Of a stretch of DNA of 64,000 nucleotides, positions 19,171 to 26,942 are shown piece after piece (within the stretch, counting starts at the first letter, position 1; every line of letters begins with the position of its first letter). The DNA is from Chromobacterium alkanivorans (GTDB lineage Bacteria; Pseudomonadota; Gammaproteobacteria; Burkholderiales; Chromobacteriaceae). The stretch lies in the NCBI RefSeq assembly GCF_016937655.1, contig NZ_JAFHKL010000006.1:186001-250000 (forward strand), given 5' to 3'. A model generated the notes under the pieces. It saw only the letters and a program-made list of their open reading frames with translations. It was not told where the DNA came from and ran no database searches. The translations under genes were made by a program, and so were the position numbers.

Positions 19171-20271
19171 ATGTCAGGCAATACCATGGGGTTGTTGTTC
19201 ACGGTGACTTCCTTCGGCGAAAGCCACGGCCCGGCCATCGGCTGCGTGGTGGACGGCTGCCCGCCGGGGCTGGAGATCTGCGAAGCCGACATCCAGGCGG
19301 AGCTGGACCGGCGCAAGCCCGGCACCAGCCGCCACGTGACGCAGCGCCGCGAGCCGGACAGCGTTGAAATCCTGTCCGGCGTGTACGAGGGCAAGACCAC
19401 CGGCACGCCGATCGCGCTGCTGATCCGCAACACCGATCAGCGCAGCAAGGACTACGGCAATATCGCCGACACCTTCCGTCCCGGCCACGCCGATTACTGC
19501 TATTGGCACAAATACGGCATCCGCGACCCGCGCGGCGGCGGCCGTTCCTCCGCCCGCGAAACCGCGGTGCGGGTGGCCGCCGGCGCCATCGCCAAGAAAT
19601 GGCTGAGCGAACGCTACGGCATCGTCATCCGCGGCCACATGAGCCAGATCGGCGAAGTCGCCATCCCGTTCAAGGGCTGGGAGCACGTGTCCGGCAATCC
19701 CTTCTTCGCCGCCGACCCCGAGGTGGTGCCGCAGCTGGAAAGCTATATGGACAGCGTGCGCAAGAGCCTGGACTCCATCGGCGCGCGGCTGCGGGTGGTG
19801 GCCGAGAACGTGCCGGTGGGCTGGGGCGAGCCGGTGTTCGACCGGCTGGACGCCGACATCGCCCACGCGATGATGAGCATCAACGCGGTCAAGGGCGTGG
19901 AAATCGGCGCCGGCTTCGGCTGCGTGACCCAGCGCGGCAGCGAGCACGGCGACGAACTGACGCCGCAGGGCTTCGCCAGCAATCACGCCGGCGGCGTGCT
20001 GGGCGGCATTTCCACCGGCCAGGACATCGAAGTGTCCATCGCCATCAAGCCGACGTCCTCCATCGCCCAGCCGCGCCGTTCCATCGACAAGCAGGGCCAG
20101 CCGCTGACGATGGAAACCCACGGCCGCCACGATCCCTGCGTCGGCATCCGCGCCACGCCTATCGCCGAGGCGATGCTGGCGCTGGTGTTGATCGACCACG
20201 CCTTGCGCCATCGCGCGCAATGCGGCGATGTTTCGGTAGATACTCCCAGAATTGCCGGCCGAATCGGCTAG
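19171..20271 (+). CDS. aroC: Chorismate synthase
   Basis: A 366-residue protein of the usual chorismate synthase length, with the signatures [12 protein letters not shown] near the start, [14 protein letters not shown], and [14 protein letters not shown]. It converts EPSP to chorismate with reduced FMN as cofactor, the last common step to aromatic amino acids and folate. The ATG at 19171 is chosen because AAGGA is eight bases upstream; the GTG two codons earlier is too close. An EAL-like/HDOD gene follows after 50 bp. Confidence 0.97.
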   Translation: MSGNTMGLLFTVTSFGESHGPAIGCVVDGCPPGLEICEADIQAELDRRKPGTSRHVTQRREPDSVEILSGVYEGKTTGTPIALLIRNTDQRSKDYGNIADTFRPGHADYCYWHKYGIRDPRGGGRSSARETAVRVAAGAIAKKWLSERYGIVIRGHMSQIGEVAIPFKGWEHVSGNPFFAADPEVVPQLESYMDSVRKSLDSIGARLRVVAENVPVGWGEPVFDRLDADIAHAMMSINAVKGVEIGAGFGCVTQRGSEHGDELTPQGFASNHAGGVLGGISTGQDIEVSIAIKPTSSIAQPRRSIDKQGQPLTMETHGRHDPCVGIRATPIAEAMLALVLIDHALRHRAQCGDVSVDTPRIAGRIG

Positions 20272-20321
20272 ACTGTAAACCGTAAGCCGGGACGACGCCG
20301 GCATATCCGGTAGGATGGAAC

Positions 20322-21758
20322 ATGCTGAAAAATCTGATCAGCGGCCTGACCGGCCGTATGAAGAAATCTTCGGACTCCTCCAGCGACGAACAGGTCGTGC
20401 CCGCGCCGTTCACCGAGCTGGCGCACGACTCGCCGGCCAGCCGGCAGCTGGAGAACGCGCCGCCGCTGGATTTGCCGCCCACCCTGGGCTTCGTCTCGCA
20501 TCAGCCGGTGATGGACAGGCTGCAAAGGGTGGTGGCTTACGATTTCTTCGTGCGCCAGGGCAAGCGCAATATCGCCGCCGGCAAGCAGCAGGAATTCGAC
20601 AGGCTGATGCTCAGCACGCTGCAGAATATGGACATTTTCCGCCTGCTGGCCTTCCGCCGCGCCTTTGTCCACATCTCCATCGACACCCTGGACGAGCCCA
20701 TGTTGTCGAATATGCCGGCCAGCAGCGTGATCTTCGTGCTGGAGCCGTCGCAGACCGGCACGGTGTCCGAGGAGATGATCAGACAGCTGGACGCGCTCAA
20801 GCAAAAAGCGATGCGCTTCGCGCTGGAGCCGGCCGCCTACGATCCGGGCAGCCTGCCGGCCCATCTGCAGAACGACTTGTTCAGCCGCATGGACTTCATG
20901 ATCCTGGACTTCGACGCGCCGTCGGCCAAGGTGCTGGAGCCCATCCTGGATCAATTGCCCAAGCGCTATCCCACCGTGCGCTGGATGGCGCGCAACGTCG
21001 GCACCGCCGAGGATTTGGACGTCTGTCTGCGCGGGCCGGGACACAATCGCTTCGCCTTGTTCCACGGTCCTTTCATCGCCACCGTGCGCGCGCTGGAGGG
21101 CGGCAAGGTGGACGCCAGCCAGACCCGGGTGCTGCAAATCATGCGCATGTTGCGCGCCAACGCCGAGGCCGCCGAGATCGAGACTCAGTTCAAGCTGGAC
21201 TCGGTGCTGTTGTTCAAGCTGCTGCGTTTCATGAATTCGCCGGTGCACGGCCTGTCGCGCAAGGTGCAGACCATAGAGGAAACCTTGCTGCTGCTGGGGC
21301 GGGAAACCTTGTTCAAGTGGTTGTCCATGCTGCTGTTCACCGCGCGCAAGGACGACGGCACCGCGGTGTCGCTGCTGGAAAAATCGCTGATCCGCGCCCG
21401 CCTGCTGGAACGGATGGGCAGTTACCGCGGCAACCGGGTGGAGGCCGAGCATCTTTTCCTGACCGGCATGTTCTCTATGCTGGACGTTTTGCTGGGCACG
21501 CCTTTCCCCGACGTGCTGGACCCGTTGGAGCTGGCCACGCCGGTGCGCGAGGCGGTGGTGGAACACCGCGGCATGTTCGCGCCCTTCCTGGGGATGGCGC
21601 TGGCTTGCGAACAGGGCGACAGCGAACAGATCGAGGCGCTGGCCAAGGTGCTGGATTTCGAAGTCGAGCTGGTCAACCAGTACTATATGGACGCGGCGGT
21701 GTGGGCGCAGGTGGTGTTGCGCGACAGCGAGGTGCACAACAATGTGGAGGCGGTCTGA
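20322..21758 (+). CDS. Degenerate EAL plus HDOD domain protein (CdgJ/YuxH type)
   Basis: A 478-residue cytoplasmic protein. Residues about 60-260 resemble an EAL fold that has lost the catalytic EAL signature (VVAYDFFVRQG at the equivalent place), and about 265-470 form an HDOD module (LLFKLLRFMNSPVHGLS and FKWLSMLLF segments). This architecture is known from regulators of motility and biofilm, such as Vibrio CdgJ, and from B. subtilis YuxH. It is not expected to hydrolyse c-di-GMP. The first 50 residues are low-complexity. The stop codon abuts a possible repeat relic. Confidence 0.85.
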   Translation: MLKNLISGLTGRMKKSSDSSSDEQVVPAPFTELAHDSPASRQLENAPPLDLPPTLGFVSHQPVMDRLQRVVAYDFFVRQGKRNIAAGKQQEFDRLMLSTLQNMDIFRLLAFRRAFVHISIDTLDEPMLSNMPASSVIFVLEPSQTGTVSEEMIRQLDALKQKAMRFALEPAAYDPGSLPAHLQNDLFSRMDFMILDFDAPSAKVLEPILDQLPKRYPTVRWMARNVGTAEDLDVCLRGPGHNRFALFHGPFIATVRALEGGKVDASQTRVLQIMRMLRANAEAAEIETQFKLDSVLLFKLLRFMNSPVHGLSRKVQTIEETLLLLGRETLFKWLSMLLFTARKDDGTAVSLLEKSLIRARLLERMGSYRGNRVEAEHLFLTGMFSMLDVLLGTPFPDVLDPLELATPVREAVVEHRGMFAPFLGMALACEQGDSEQIEALAKVLDFEVELVNQYYMDAAVWAQVVLRDSEVHNNVEAV

Positions 21759-21791
21759 GAGGGCCTTAGCCGTCGTCTCGAGACCGTGAAC

Positions 21792-21817
21792 GAGGCCGCG
21801 CCCCAGGGCGCGGCCTC
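21792..21817. terminator. Strong hairpin between converging genes
   Basis: GAGGCCGCGCC / GGCGCGGCCTC is a perfect 11-bp stem with loop CCAG, between the HDOD gene and the Gly-rich protein gene. There is no T-run, so termination is only likely, not certain. Confidence 0.45.
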
Positions 21818-21832
21818 GTGCTGTCCGCCGGC

Positions 21833-22210
21833 TTATTGCGAGCCGCCGCTTTGGCCTTGATTCTGCGCGGGCGCGTCGTCGGCGCCCGGCGCCGCGCGGC
21901 GCTCTCCCGGCGGTTCGCCATGGGGCGCGCCGGAGGGCGCCTTGCCCGGCTCCGCGCCGTGTTGCGGGCCGCCCGGGGCATGGCCGCCGCCTTGCGGGCC
22001 GCCTCCAGATCCTCCTCCGCCGGAACCGCCGCCGCCTTCATGTCCGCCGCCGCCGGAGCCGCCGCCATCATGTCCACCGCCGCCAGAGCCGCCGCCGCCA
22101 CCGCCGGCCTGGCTGAACAGCGGGCCGTGGACAGGGGAGAAGGTCCACGCGGGCGCGGACAGCGAAGCGAGTGCGCAAACCAGCGCGGCCAGCAAGCTCA
22201 GACGTTTCAT
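21833..22210 (-). CDS. Glycine-rich secreted protein, unknown function
   Basis: A 125-residue protein with a clear signal peptide (MKRLSLLAALVCALASLSAPAWT) and a mature part dominated by Gly-Gly-Gly-Gly-Ser/His blocks, then a Pro/Gly/Gln-rich tail. AAGGAGG lies eight bases before the ATG, which supports it as a real gene despite low complexity. It resembles no enzyme. It may be an extracellular or envelope flexible protein; the His-containing repeats could bind metal, but this is a guess. Confidence 0.7.
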   Translation of the reverse strand: MKRLSLLAALVCALASLSAPAWTFSPVHGPLFSQAGGGGGGSGGGGHDGGGSGGGGHEGGGGSGGGGSGGGPQGGGHAPGGPQHGAEPGKAPSGAPHGEPPGERRAAPGADDAPAQNQGQSGGSQ

Positions 22211-22334
22211 CGGGCAGCCTCCTTGAGCGATGGCCGGCCCGTCGTGAAGGCGGCGCCGGCGTGGATGGGGTCGGAACCCTTCAGCATAGCCGCCAAAGCA
22301 TGACGCCGCCGCCGGCAGAGGAGAGCGGCCGGGC

Positions 22335-23519
22335 TCAGCCGCCTTTCAGCCCCAGCGCGTAGCGTATCGCTTCGCGCTTCAGCGGGCCGGCGTGATTGGC
22401 CAGACGCATCCCCAGCTTGCGCGCCAGCCGCAGCGGGGCGATGTCGTTGCCGAAGCCGTAGCAGAAGGCGTCCATTGCGGTCTGCATCGCCAGATTGGCC
22501 GGCTTGCGCGCGCGCTGGTAGCGCAGCAGCGCGTCGACGGCGGCGAAATCCCTGCCCTGGGCCGCGGCTTCCAGAATCACTTCCGCCAGCTTGGCCGCGT
22601 CCTGGAAGCCCAGGTTCACGCCCTGGCCGGCCAGCGGGTGGATGGTGTGGGCGGCGTCGCCCACCAGGGCCACGCCGTCCTTGACGTAGCGCTGCGCGTG
22701 GCGGCGGGTCAGCGCGAAGCTGCCCTTGGCGACGATGCGGCGGATATTGCCCAGCTTGCGCGGGAAGGCGGCGTGAAAGGCCGCGGCCAGCTCCGCCTCG
22801 TCCAGCGCCAGCAGGCGCTGGACTTCCGGCGGGCGGTGATACCAGACCAAGGAGCCGTATTGCCCCGTCAGCGGCAAGAAGGCTTGCGGGCCGGTGGGAG
22901 TGAAGCGCTGCCAGGTGATGTCCTGCTGGGTTTGCTCCTGCTCGCAGCAAGCCACCAGCGCGTGCATGGGGTAATCCCAGCTGGTGACGCCGATGCCGGC
23001 GGCGTCGCGCACCGAGGAGCGCGCGCCGTCGGCGGCGACCAGCAGGCGGGCGCTCAATTGGCGGCCGTCTTCCAATTCCACGCGCGAGGCCAGGGGCTGG
23101 TAGACGATGCGGCGGATCGCGGCCGGCGCCAGGTAGTCGATGTCCGGCTTGCGTTGCAGCGCCTGGGTGGCGGCCAGTTGCACCACCCGGTTCTCCACGA
23201 TATGGCCGAGCGCCGCTTCGCCGGCCTCCTCGGCGGTGAACAGCGTGCCGTCGGCTTCCTCTCCCTCCCACACCTGCATGCGCAGATAGGGCGCCGCGCG
23301 CATGTCCAGCACTGCGTCCCAGGCGCCGATGCCGGCCAGAAAGCGGGCCGAGGCGGGGCTGATCGCCGAAACCCGCAGATCCGGCGGCTGGGCCGCGTCG
23401 AACGGGGTGGGCGGCGTCTGCTCCAGCACCGCAATGCTCAGGCCATGGCCGGACAGCGCGGCGGCCAGCGCCGAGCCCACCATGCCGCCGCCGACGATGA
23501 GAATATCGCTGTATTGCAT
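22335..23519 (-). CDS. UbiH/UbiF/UbiM/COQ6-family FAD monooxygenase
   Basis: A 394-residue flavoprotein hydroxylase. GGGMVG (10-15) binds the FAD ADP moiety, DGARSSVRDAAGI is the DG motif, and GDAAHTIHPLAGQGVNLG is the second FAD motif typical of ubiquinone hydroxylases. It should hydroxylate the aromatic ring in aerobic ubiquinone synthesis; the exact ring position (C1, C5 or C6) cannot be told. The ATG at 23519 follows AAAGGG; upstream in-frame codons overlap the LysR gene and were rejected. A LysR-type gene lies upstream on the same strand. Confidence 0.88.
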   Translation of the reverse strand: MQYSDILIVGGGMVGSALAAALSGHGLSIAVLEQTPPTPFDAAQPPDLRVSAISPASARFLAGIGAWDAVLDMRAAPYLRMQVWEGEEADGTLFTAEEAGEAALGHIVENRVVQLAATQALQRKPDIDYLAPAAIRRIVYQPLASRVELEDGRQLSARLLVAADGARSSVRDAAGIGVTSWDYPMHALVACCEQEQTQQDITWQRFTPTGPQAFLPLTGQYGSLVWYHRPPEVQRLLALDEAELAAAFHAAFPRKLGNIRRIVAKGSFALTRRHAQRYVKDGVALVGDAAHTIHPLAGQGVNLGFQDAAKLAEVILEAAAQGRDFAAVDALLRYQRARKPANLAMQTAMDAFCYGFGNDIAPLRLARKLGMRLANHAGPLKREAIRYALGLKGG

Positions 23520-23613
23520 AAATCCCTTTCCAATCGTTTGCCCGCGCTTTTCGCCGAGCGCCGGGTCGCGCGCCAGCATAGCCCAGGGGCGGGGCCGCGC
23601 GTCTTGGCCTGGA

Positions 23614-24546
23614 TCAAGCCGTTTGCGGTTCCGCCGCCAGCAGCGCGCGCAGCCGCGGCACCACGTGCTGAACGAAGACTTCGTTCTTGCGCGGCAGCGG
23701 ATGGCGGTAAGGATAGACCAGGAAGGCGGGCCAGCAGTCGTGGCTCCAGCCGGGCAGCGCCGGCACCAGCTGGCCGGTGGCGAGAAAGCTGCTGGCCACG
23801 TAGTGGGGCAGCAGCGCCAGGCCGCAGCCGGCCACCGCGCCGGAAACCAGCGGCGAATACTGATTGCAGCTGAGCACCGGCCGCACCGGCATGCGCACGT
23901 AGACGCCGTCTTTCTCCAGCGCCCATTCCACCGCCTCGCTGGGCGCCTTGCTGGAGTCGTACAGCACGCGGTGCAGGCACAAGTCTTCCGGGTGTTCCAG
24001 CCTGGGGGCCTGCGCCAGGTAGCCGGGCGAGGCGTAGACGGTTTCGCGCATGAAGCCCAGCGGCTTGGCCACCAGTCCGTCGTCGTAGACATTGCGCGTG
24101 CGCACGCAGAAGTCCAGCCCTTCCGCCACCGGGTCTTGCAGCCGGTTCTCCACTTGCAGCTGCATTTCCAGGCCCGGGTACTGGTTGGACAGTTCGGACA
24201 GGATGGGCACCAGCAGGAACTGGGCGAAGGCGGACGCGGAGCTGATCACCAGCGGCCCTTCCACGCAATCCTGCACATTGCCCACGTCGCCGCGCACCCG
24301 GTCCAGCATCTCGCGCAGCTGGCGCGCGTGCGTGGCCAGCCGTTGGCCGGCTTCGGTCAGCGCCACGCGTCGGGTGTTGCGCAGCACCAGCACCGCGCCC
24401 AGCTCCAGTTCCAGCTGCTTGACCAATTGGCTGACGCGGCTTTTGGCGCAGCCTAGCGCGTCGGCGGCCGCGGTGAAGCTGCCGTGGCGGGCCAGCGCGT
24501 CGAAGGCCAGCAACGCGTCCGGAGAGGGAGGGTGGTTTGTTTTCAT
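23614..24546 (-). CDS. LysR-type transcriptional regulator
   Basis: A 310-residue LysR protein: helix-turn-helix in residues about 12-70 (FDALARHGSFTAAADALGCAKSRVSQ) and a LysR substrate-binding domain in the rest. It belongs to the CrgA/DsdC-like group by its RNTRRVALTEAGQRL segment. It is transcribed divergently from a small ORF and a SnoaL-like gene, which are candidate targets, and convergently in order with the UbiH-type gene downstream (same strand, 94 bp). The effector is unknown. Confidence 0.92.
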   Translation of the reverse strand: MKTNHPPSPDALLAFDALARHGSFTAAADALGCAKSRVSQLVKQLELELGAVLVLRNTRRVALTEAGQRLATHARQLREMLDRVRGDVGNVQDCVEGPLVISSASAFAQFLLVPILSELSNQYPGLEMQLQVENRLQDPVAEGLDFCVRTRNVYDDGLVAKPLGFMRETVYASPGYLAQAPRLEHPEDLCLHRVLYDSSKAPSEAVEWALEKDGVYVRMPVRPVLSCNQYSPLVSGAVAGCGLALLPHYVASSFLATGQLVPALPGWSHDCWPAFLVYPYRHPLPRKNEVFVQHVVPRLRALLAAEPQTA

Positions 24547-24641
24547 TTCAGAACAGTGTGTGGGTATTTCACGGATTTTATTGTTTAGGCATGTAGATTA
24601 GCATGCTTGCGTGATCAATAGCAGAACAATTGGAGCGCATC

Positions 24642-24845
24642 ATGGCATCGGGAGCCTGGAGGGGATGGAGCTGGTTCTGGGGGCGGCTGGGCCGCTGGTG
24701 GTGGCAGGGCATGCAAGCCCACGCGCGGCGCGCGCTGCGGGATGAAAGCGAGGCGCTGGAGCGGGCGCGCGCCGCGGCGGGCACCGGAGGGCGCTTGTGC
24801 GCGGAGCCGAGCGAATGCGGGCGGATCAAGCGGATGTTTCATTGA
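24642..24845 (+). CDS. Small tryptophan-rich protein, uncertain
   Basis: A 67-codon frame with GGAG seven bases before the ATG, ending 28 bp before the next gene. Its first 23 residues hold seven tryptophans (WRGWSWFWGRLGRWWW) followed by an Arg/Ala-rich amphipathic segment and a Cys-containing tail. It shares the LysR divergent promoter region. Codon use fits the genome, but a short frame in G+C-rich DNA can arise by chance. Confidence 0.4.
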   Translation: MASGAWRGWSWFWGRLGRWWWQGMQAHARRALRDESEALERARAAAGTGGRLCAEPSECGRIKRMFH

Positions 24846-24873
24846 AAACGGCGGGTAGGCAGAGGAGTTTGGG

Positions 24874-25257
24874 ATGATGGATACGCGAGCGGTGGTGACC
24901 GGCTTTTTGAATGAAGTGCGCTCCGGACGCAATCCGGACGCGGCGGGCGATTATCTGGCGCCTAAGGTGCTGGCGCATCAATTGGTGGCGGAGTCGCCGC
25001 ATACGCTGGAACGCAGCCCGGCCGATTACGCCGCGCATGTGCGCGAGTTTTTGCGCGACTACGGCGTCTTCGAGCTGCGGGTGGACGAGCTGCTGGTGGA
25101 CGGGGACAAGGCGTACGCGCGCTGGACCCAGACGGGGCGCGATCTGGCCGGCCGCGACGGCCGTCCGCCCAGCGGCGCGCCTTTGCGCCAGATCGGCAGC
25201 GCCTGCTACCGGGTGGCGGATGGGCGCATCGTCGAGTATTGGATACAGAGCAGCTGA
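24874..25257 (+). CDS. SnoaL-like / NTF2-fold protein
   Basis: A 127-residue protein of the SnoaL-like ester cyclase group within the NTF2 fold: an N-terminal helical pair, then YAARWTQTG-type and ending GRIVEYWIQSS, which are typical strands of the cone-shaped pocket. GAGGAG precedes the double ATG. Members are cyclases, isomerases or ligand-binding proteins; nothing here fixes the activity. It may be controlled by the divergent LysR gene at 24546. Confidence 0.78.
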   Translation: MMDTRAVVTGFLNEVRSGRNPDAAGDYLAPKVLAHQLVAESPHTLERSPADYAAHVREFLRDYGVFELRVDELLVDGDKAYARWTQTGRDLAGRDGRPPSGAPLRQIGSACYRVADGRIVEYWIQSS

Positions 25258-25415
25258 GCGGTCGGTGCCGTTCGCATGGCGTGTGCTGAAGCTTTAACTT
25301 ATTGTCATTGATTTGTGTTAATTGCCGGTCTATTAATATCGACTTTCAGTTTTATCAAACATGGCCGATATTGCATAAATATAATGACGGCCAAGATGAC
25401 AATAAGGAGCTGTAA

Positions 25416-26516
25416 ATGGGGATGCTTGGACGCAAGCGCCGACTGGCGCTTTGTCTGCTGTTGTTGACGGCCCAGGCTTGGGCGGAAGAGGCGGCGCCGG
25501 CCGAGGGCTCTCAGCCCAAGACGGTGATCAAGCTGCCGTTGAAGTTGAAGCCGGCGGCGCCCGACGCCCACAAGGCGGAGCCGGCCAAGCCGGCCGCGCC
25601 GGCGGCGGAACACAAGACCGAGGCCAAGCCCGCCGCCAAGGCGGAAGCCAAGCCCGAGGCGAAACACGCGGAAGCCAAGCCGGCCGAGGCCAAGCCCGCT
25701 GAAGCCAAGCCGCCGGAGAAATTGGAGCCGGCGGTGAAGATGGCGCCGCCGCCGGCGGCCAAGAATTTGAGCGAGCCCAGCCCGGAAGTGCATGCGCCGG
25801 TGAAAAAGCGCCGCGTGGCCAAGCCCAAGCGCAAGGCGGCTCCGGCCGAGCGCGGCGACGCGCACGCCGGCGCGCATCTCGCCTCCGAAGCCCAGCAAGT
25901 GCGCGGCGTGGTGGACGCCATCGTCGAAGCCAACGCCCGCTATATGAAGTCGCACGACAAGGCCTATTTCGAGCGATTCGCCGAGCATCAGAGCCCGCGC
26001 GCCACCGTGGTGACCTGCTCGGACTCCCGGGTGCAGACCAACGCTTTCCACGCCGACGCGGTCAACGATCTGTTCATGGTGCGCGACATCGGCAATCAAC
26101 TGGCAACCGCCGAGGGCTCGGTGGAGTACGGGGTGAGGCATTTGCACACCCCCTTGCTGATCATCATCGGCCATGCCGCCTGCGGCGCGATCAAGGCCGC
26201 CTCCGGCGACTATGGCGCTCTGGAGCCGGCGATACGCAAAGAACTGGCCACCATAGACATTCCCAAGGGCATAGACCCCACCAACGGCGCGCTGCTGAAC
26301 GTCAACAACCAGGTGGAAACCGCGATCATGACCTACGCCGGCGAAGTGGAGGCCGGCAAGCTGGCGGTGCTGGGCGCGTTCTACGACTTCCGCAACGATC
26401 TGAAGCAAGGCTACGGCAAGCTGGTGATCACCAATCTGAACGGCGAGACCGATCCGGCCAAGATCCGCGAAATGAGCCGCGCCGGCCAGTTCTTCAAATA
26501 CAGTTTCATGAAATAG
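25416..26516 (+). CDS. Exported beta-carbonic anhydrase with long Ala/Lys/Pro linker
   Basis: A 366-residue protein. A signal peptide (about residues 1-23, cleavage near AWA) is followed by about 130 residues rich in Ala, Lys, Pro and Glu with AEAKP repeats, then a beta-carbonic anhydrase domain. Zinc ligands are C201 in VVTCSDSR, H253 and C256 in IIGHAACG, with the D203-R205 pair. It interconverts CO2 and bicarbonate. The long low-complexity linker resembles TonB-like or cell-wall spanning segments and is not part of usual beta-class enzymes, so it may tether or space the enzyme in the periplasm. AAGGAG lies seven bases before the ATG. Confidence 0.9.
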   Translation: MGMLGRKRRLALCLLLLTAQAWAEEAAPAEGSQPKTVIKLPLKLKPAAPDAHKAEPAKPAAPAAEHKTEAKPAAKAEAKPEAKHAEAKPAEAKPAEAKPPEKLEPAVKMAPPPAAKNLSEPSPEVHAPVKKRRVAKPKRKAAPAERGDAHAGAHLASEAQQVRGVVDAIVEANARYMKSHDKAYFERFAEHQSPRATVVTCSDSRVQTNAFHADAVNDLFMVRDIGNQLATAEGSVEYGVRHLHTPLLIIIGHAACGAIKAASGDYGALEPAIRKELATIDIPKGIDPTNGALLNVNNQVETAIMTYAGEVEAGKLAVLGAFYDFRNDLKQGYGKLVITNLNGETDPAKIREMSRAGQFFKYSFMK

Positions 26517-26540
26517 CGGCGCGCCGCTTTTCGCTTCCCC

Positions 26541-26569
26541 ATGGCCGCCGTCAGGCGGCCATTCTATTT
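26541..26569 (+). terminator. Terminator after the carbonic anhydrase gene
   Basis: ATGGCCGCC / GGCGGCCAT with loop GTCA, followed by TCTATTT, 25 nt after the stop codon. Confidence 0.65.
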
Positions 26570-26942
26570 GCGCGGCGTCGGCGCGGTAGCGTCGCCGTTA
26601 CAGCCGAGGCGCGCTCTTTTTTCTTCACGATTCCGGTTCGGACATTTTTTCTCCGCTTAATCCGTATTTGTTTGGCAATGCGCAAAAACGAATATCGTTT
26701 TTTCGCTTAGCATGGACTTATCAATGCCGCCGCTATGGTTTCGCGTTTGCGGGCGACAGGGTTTTTCTGCGTTGAAAGCGTATTGATGTAATGCGCTTGC
26801 TACAAAAAAGTTTTGTAGCGATGAGAATGCGTGGTGAATGGACAATAGTATTGTCTCGATTTTATTTTCATAAATGAAAGTAAAATGTCACTAATAAGTC
26901 ATTCTCTCGCCGCGACAGGTTTAACTGTTTGGGAGACTTGAA
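26570..26942. promoter_or_regulatory. adhE leader with four short palindromes
   Basis: No gene is supported. The A+T-rich leader holds four dyads: AAAAACGA-ATA-TCGTTTTT (26684-26702), GCTACAAAA-AAG-TTTTGTAGC (26799-26819), GACAATA-G-TATTGTC (26841-26855), and 13-bp arms with one mismatch at 26859-26871 and 26874-26886. All lie within 260 bp upstream of adhE, as expected of a multiply regulated fermentation gene. The binding proteins are unknown; no good FNR box was seen. Confidence 0.6.

Noticed and set aside
23605-23618. FNR-like TTGGCCTGGATCAA near the end of the LysR gene
   Set aside because: It overlaps the 3' end of a coding region with no promoter role apparent, and differs from consensus at two positions.
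22335-24092. 585-residue fusion reading of the UbiH-type gene
   Set aside because: The first 191 residues are an out-of-frame reading through the LysR gene; family start and ribosome binding site put the true start at 23519.
26657-26845. 62-codon minus-strand frame in the adhE leader
   Set aside because: Lies over several regulatory palindromes; no ribosome binding site or recognisable protein.
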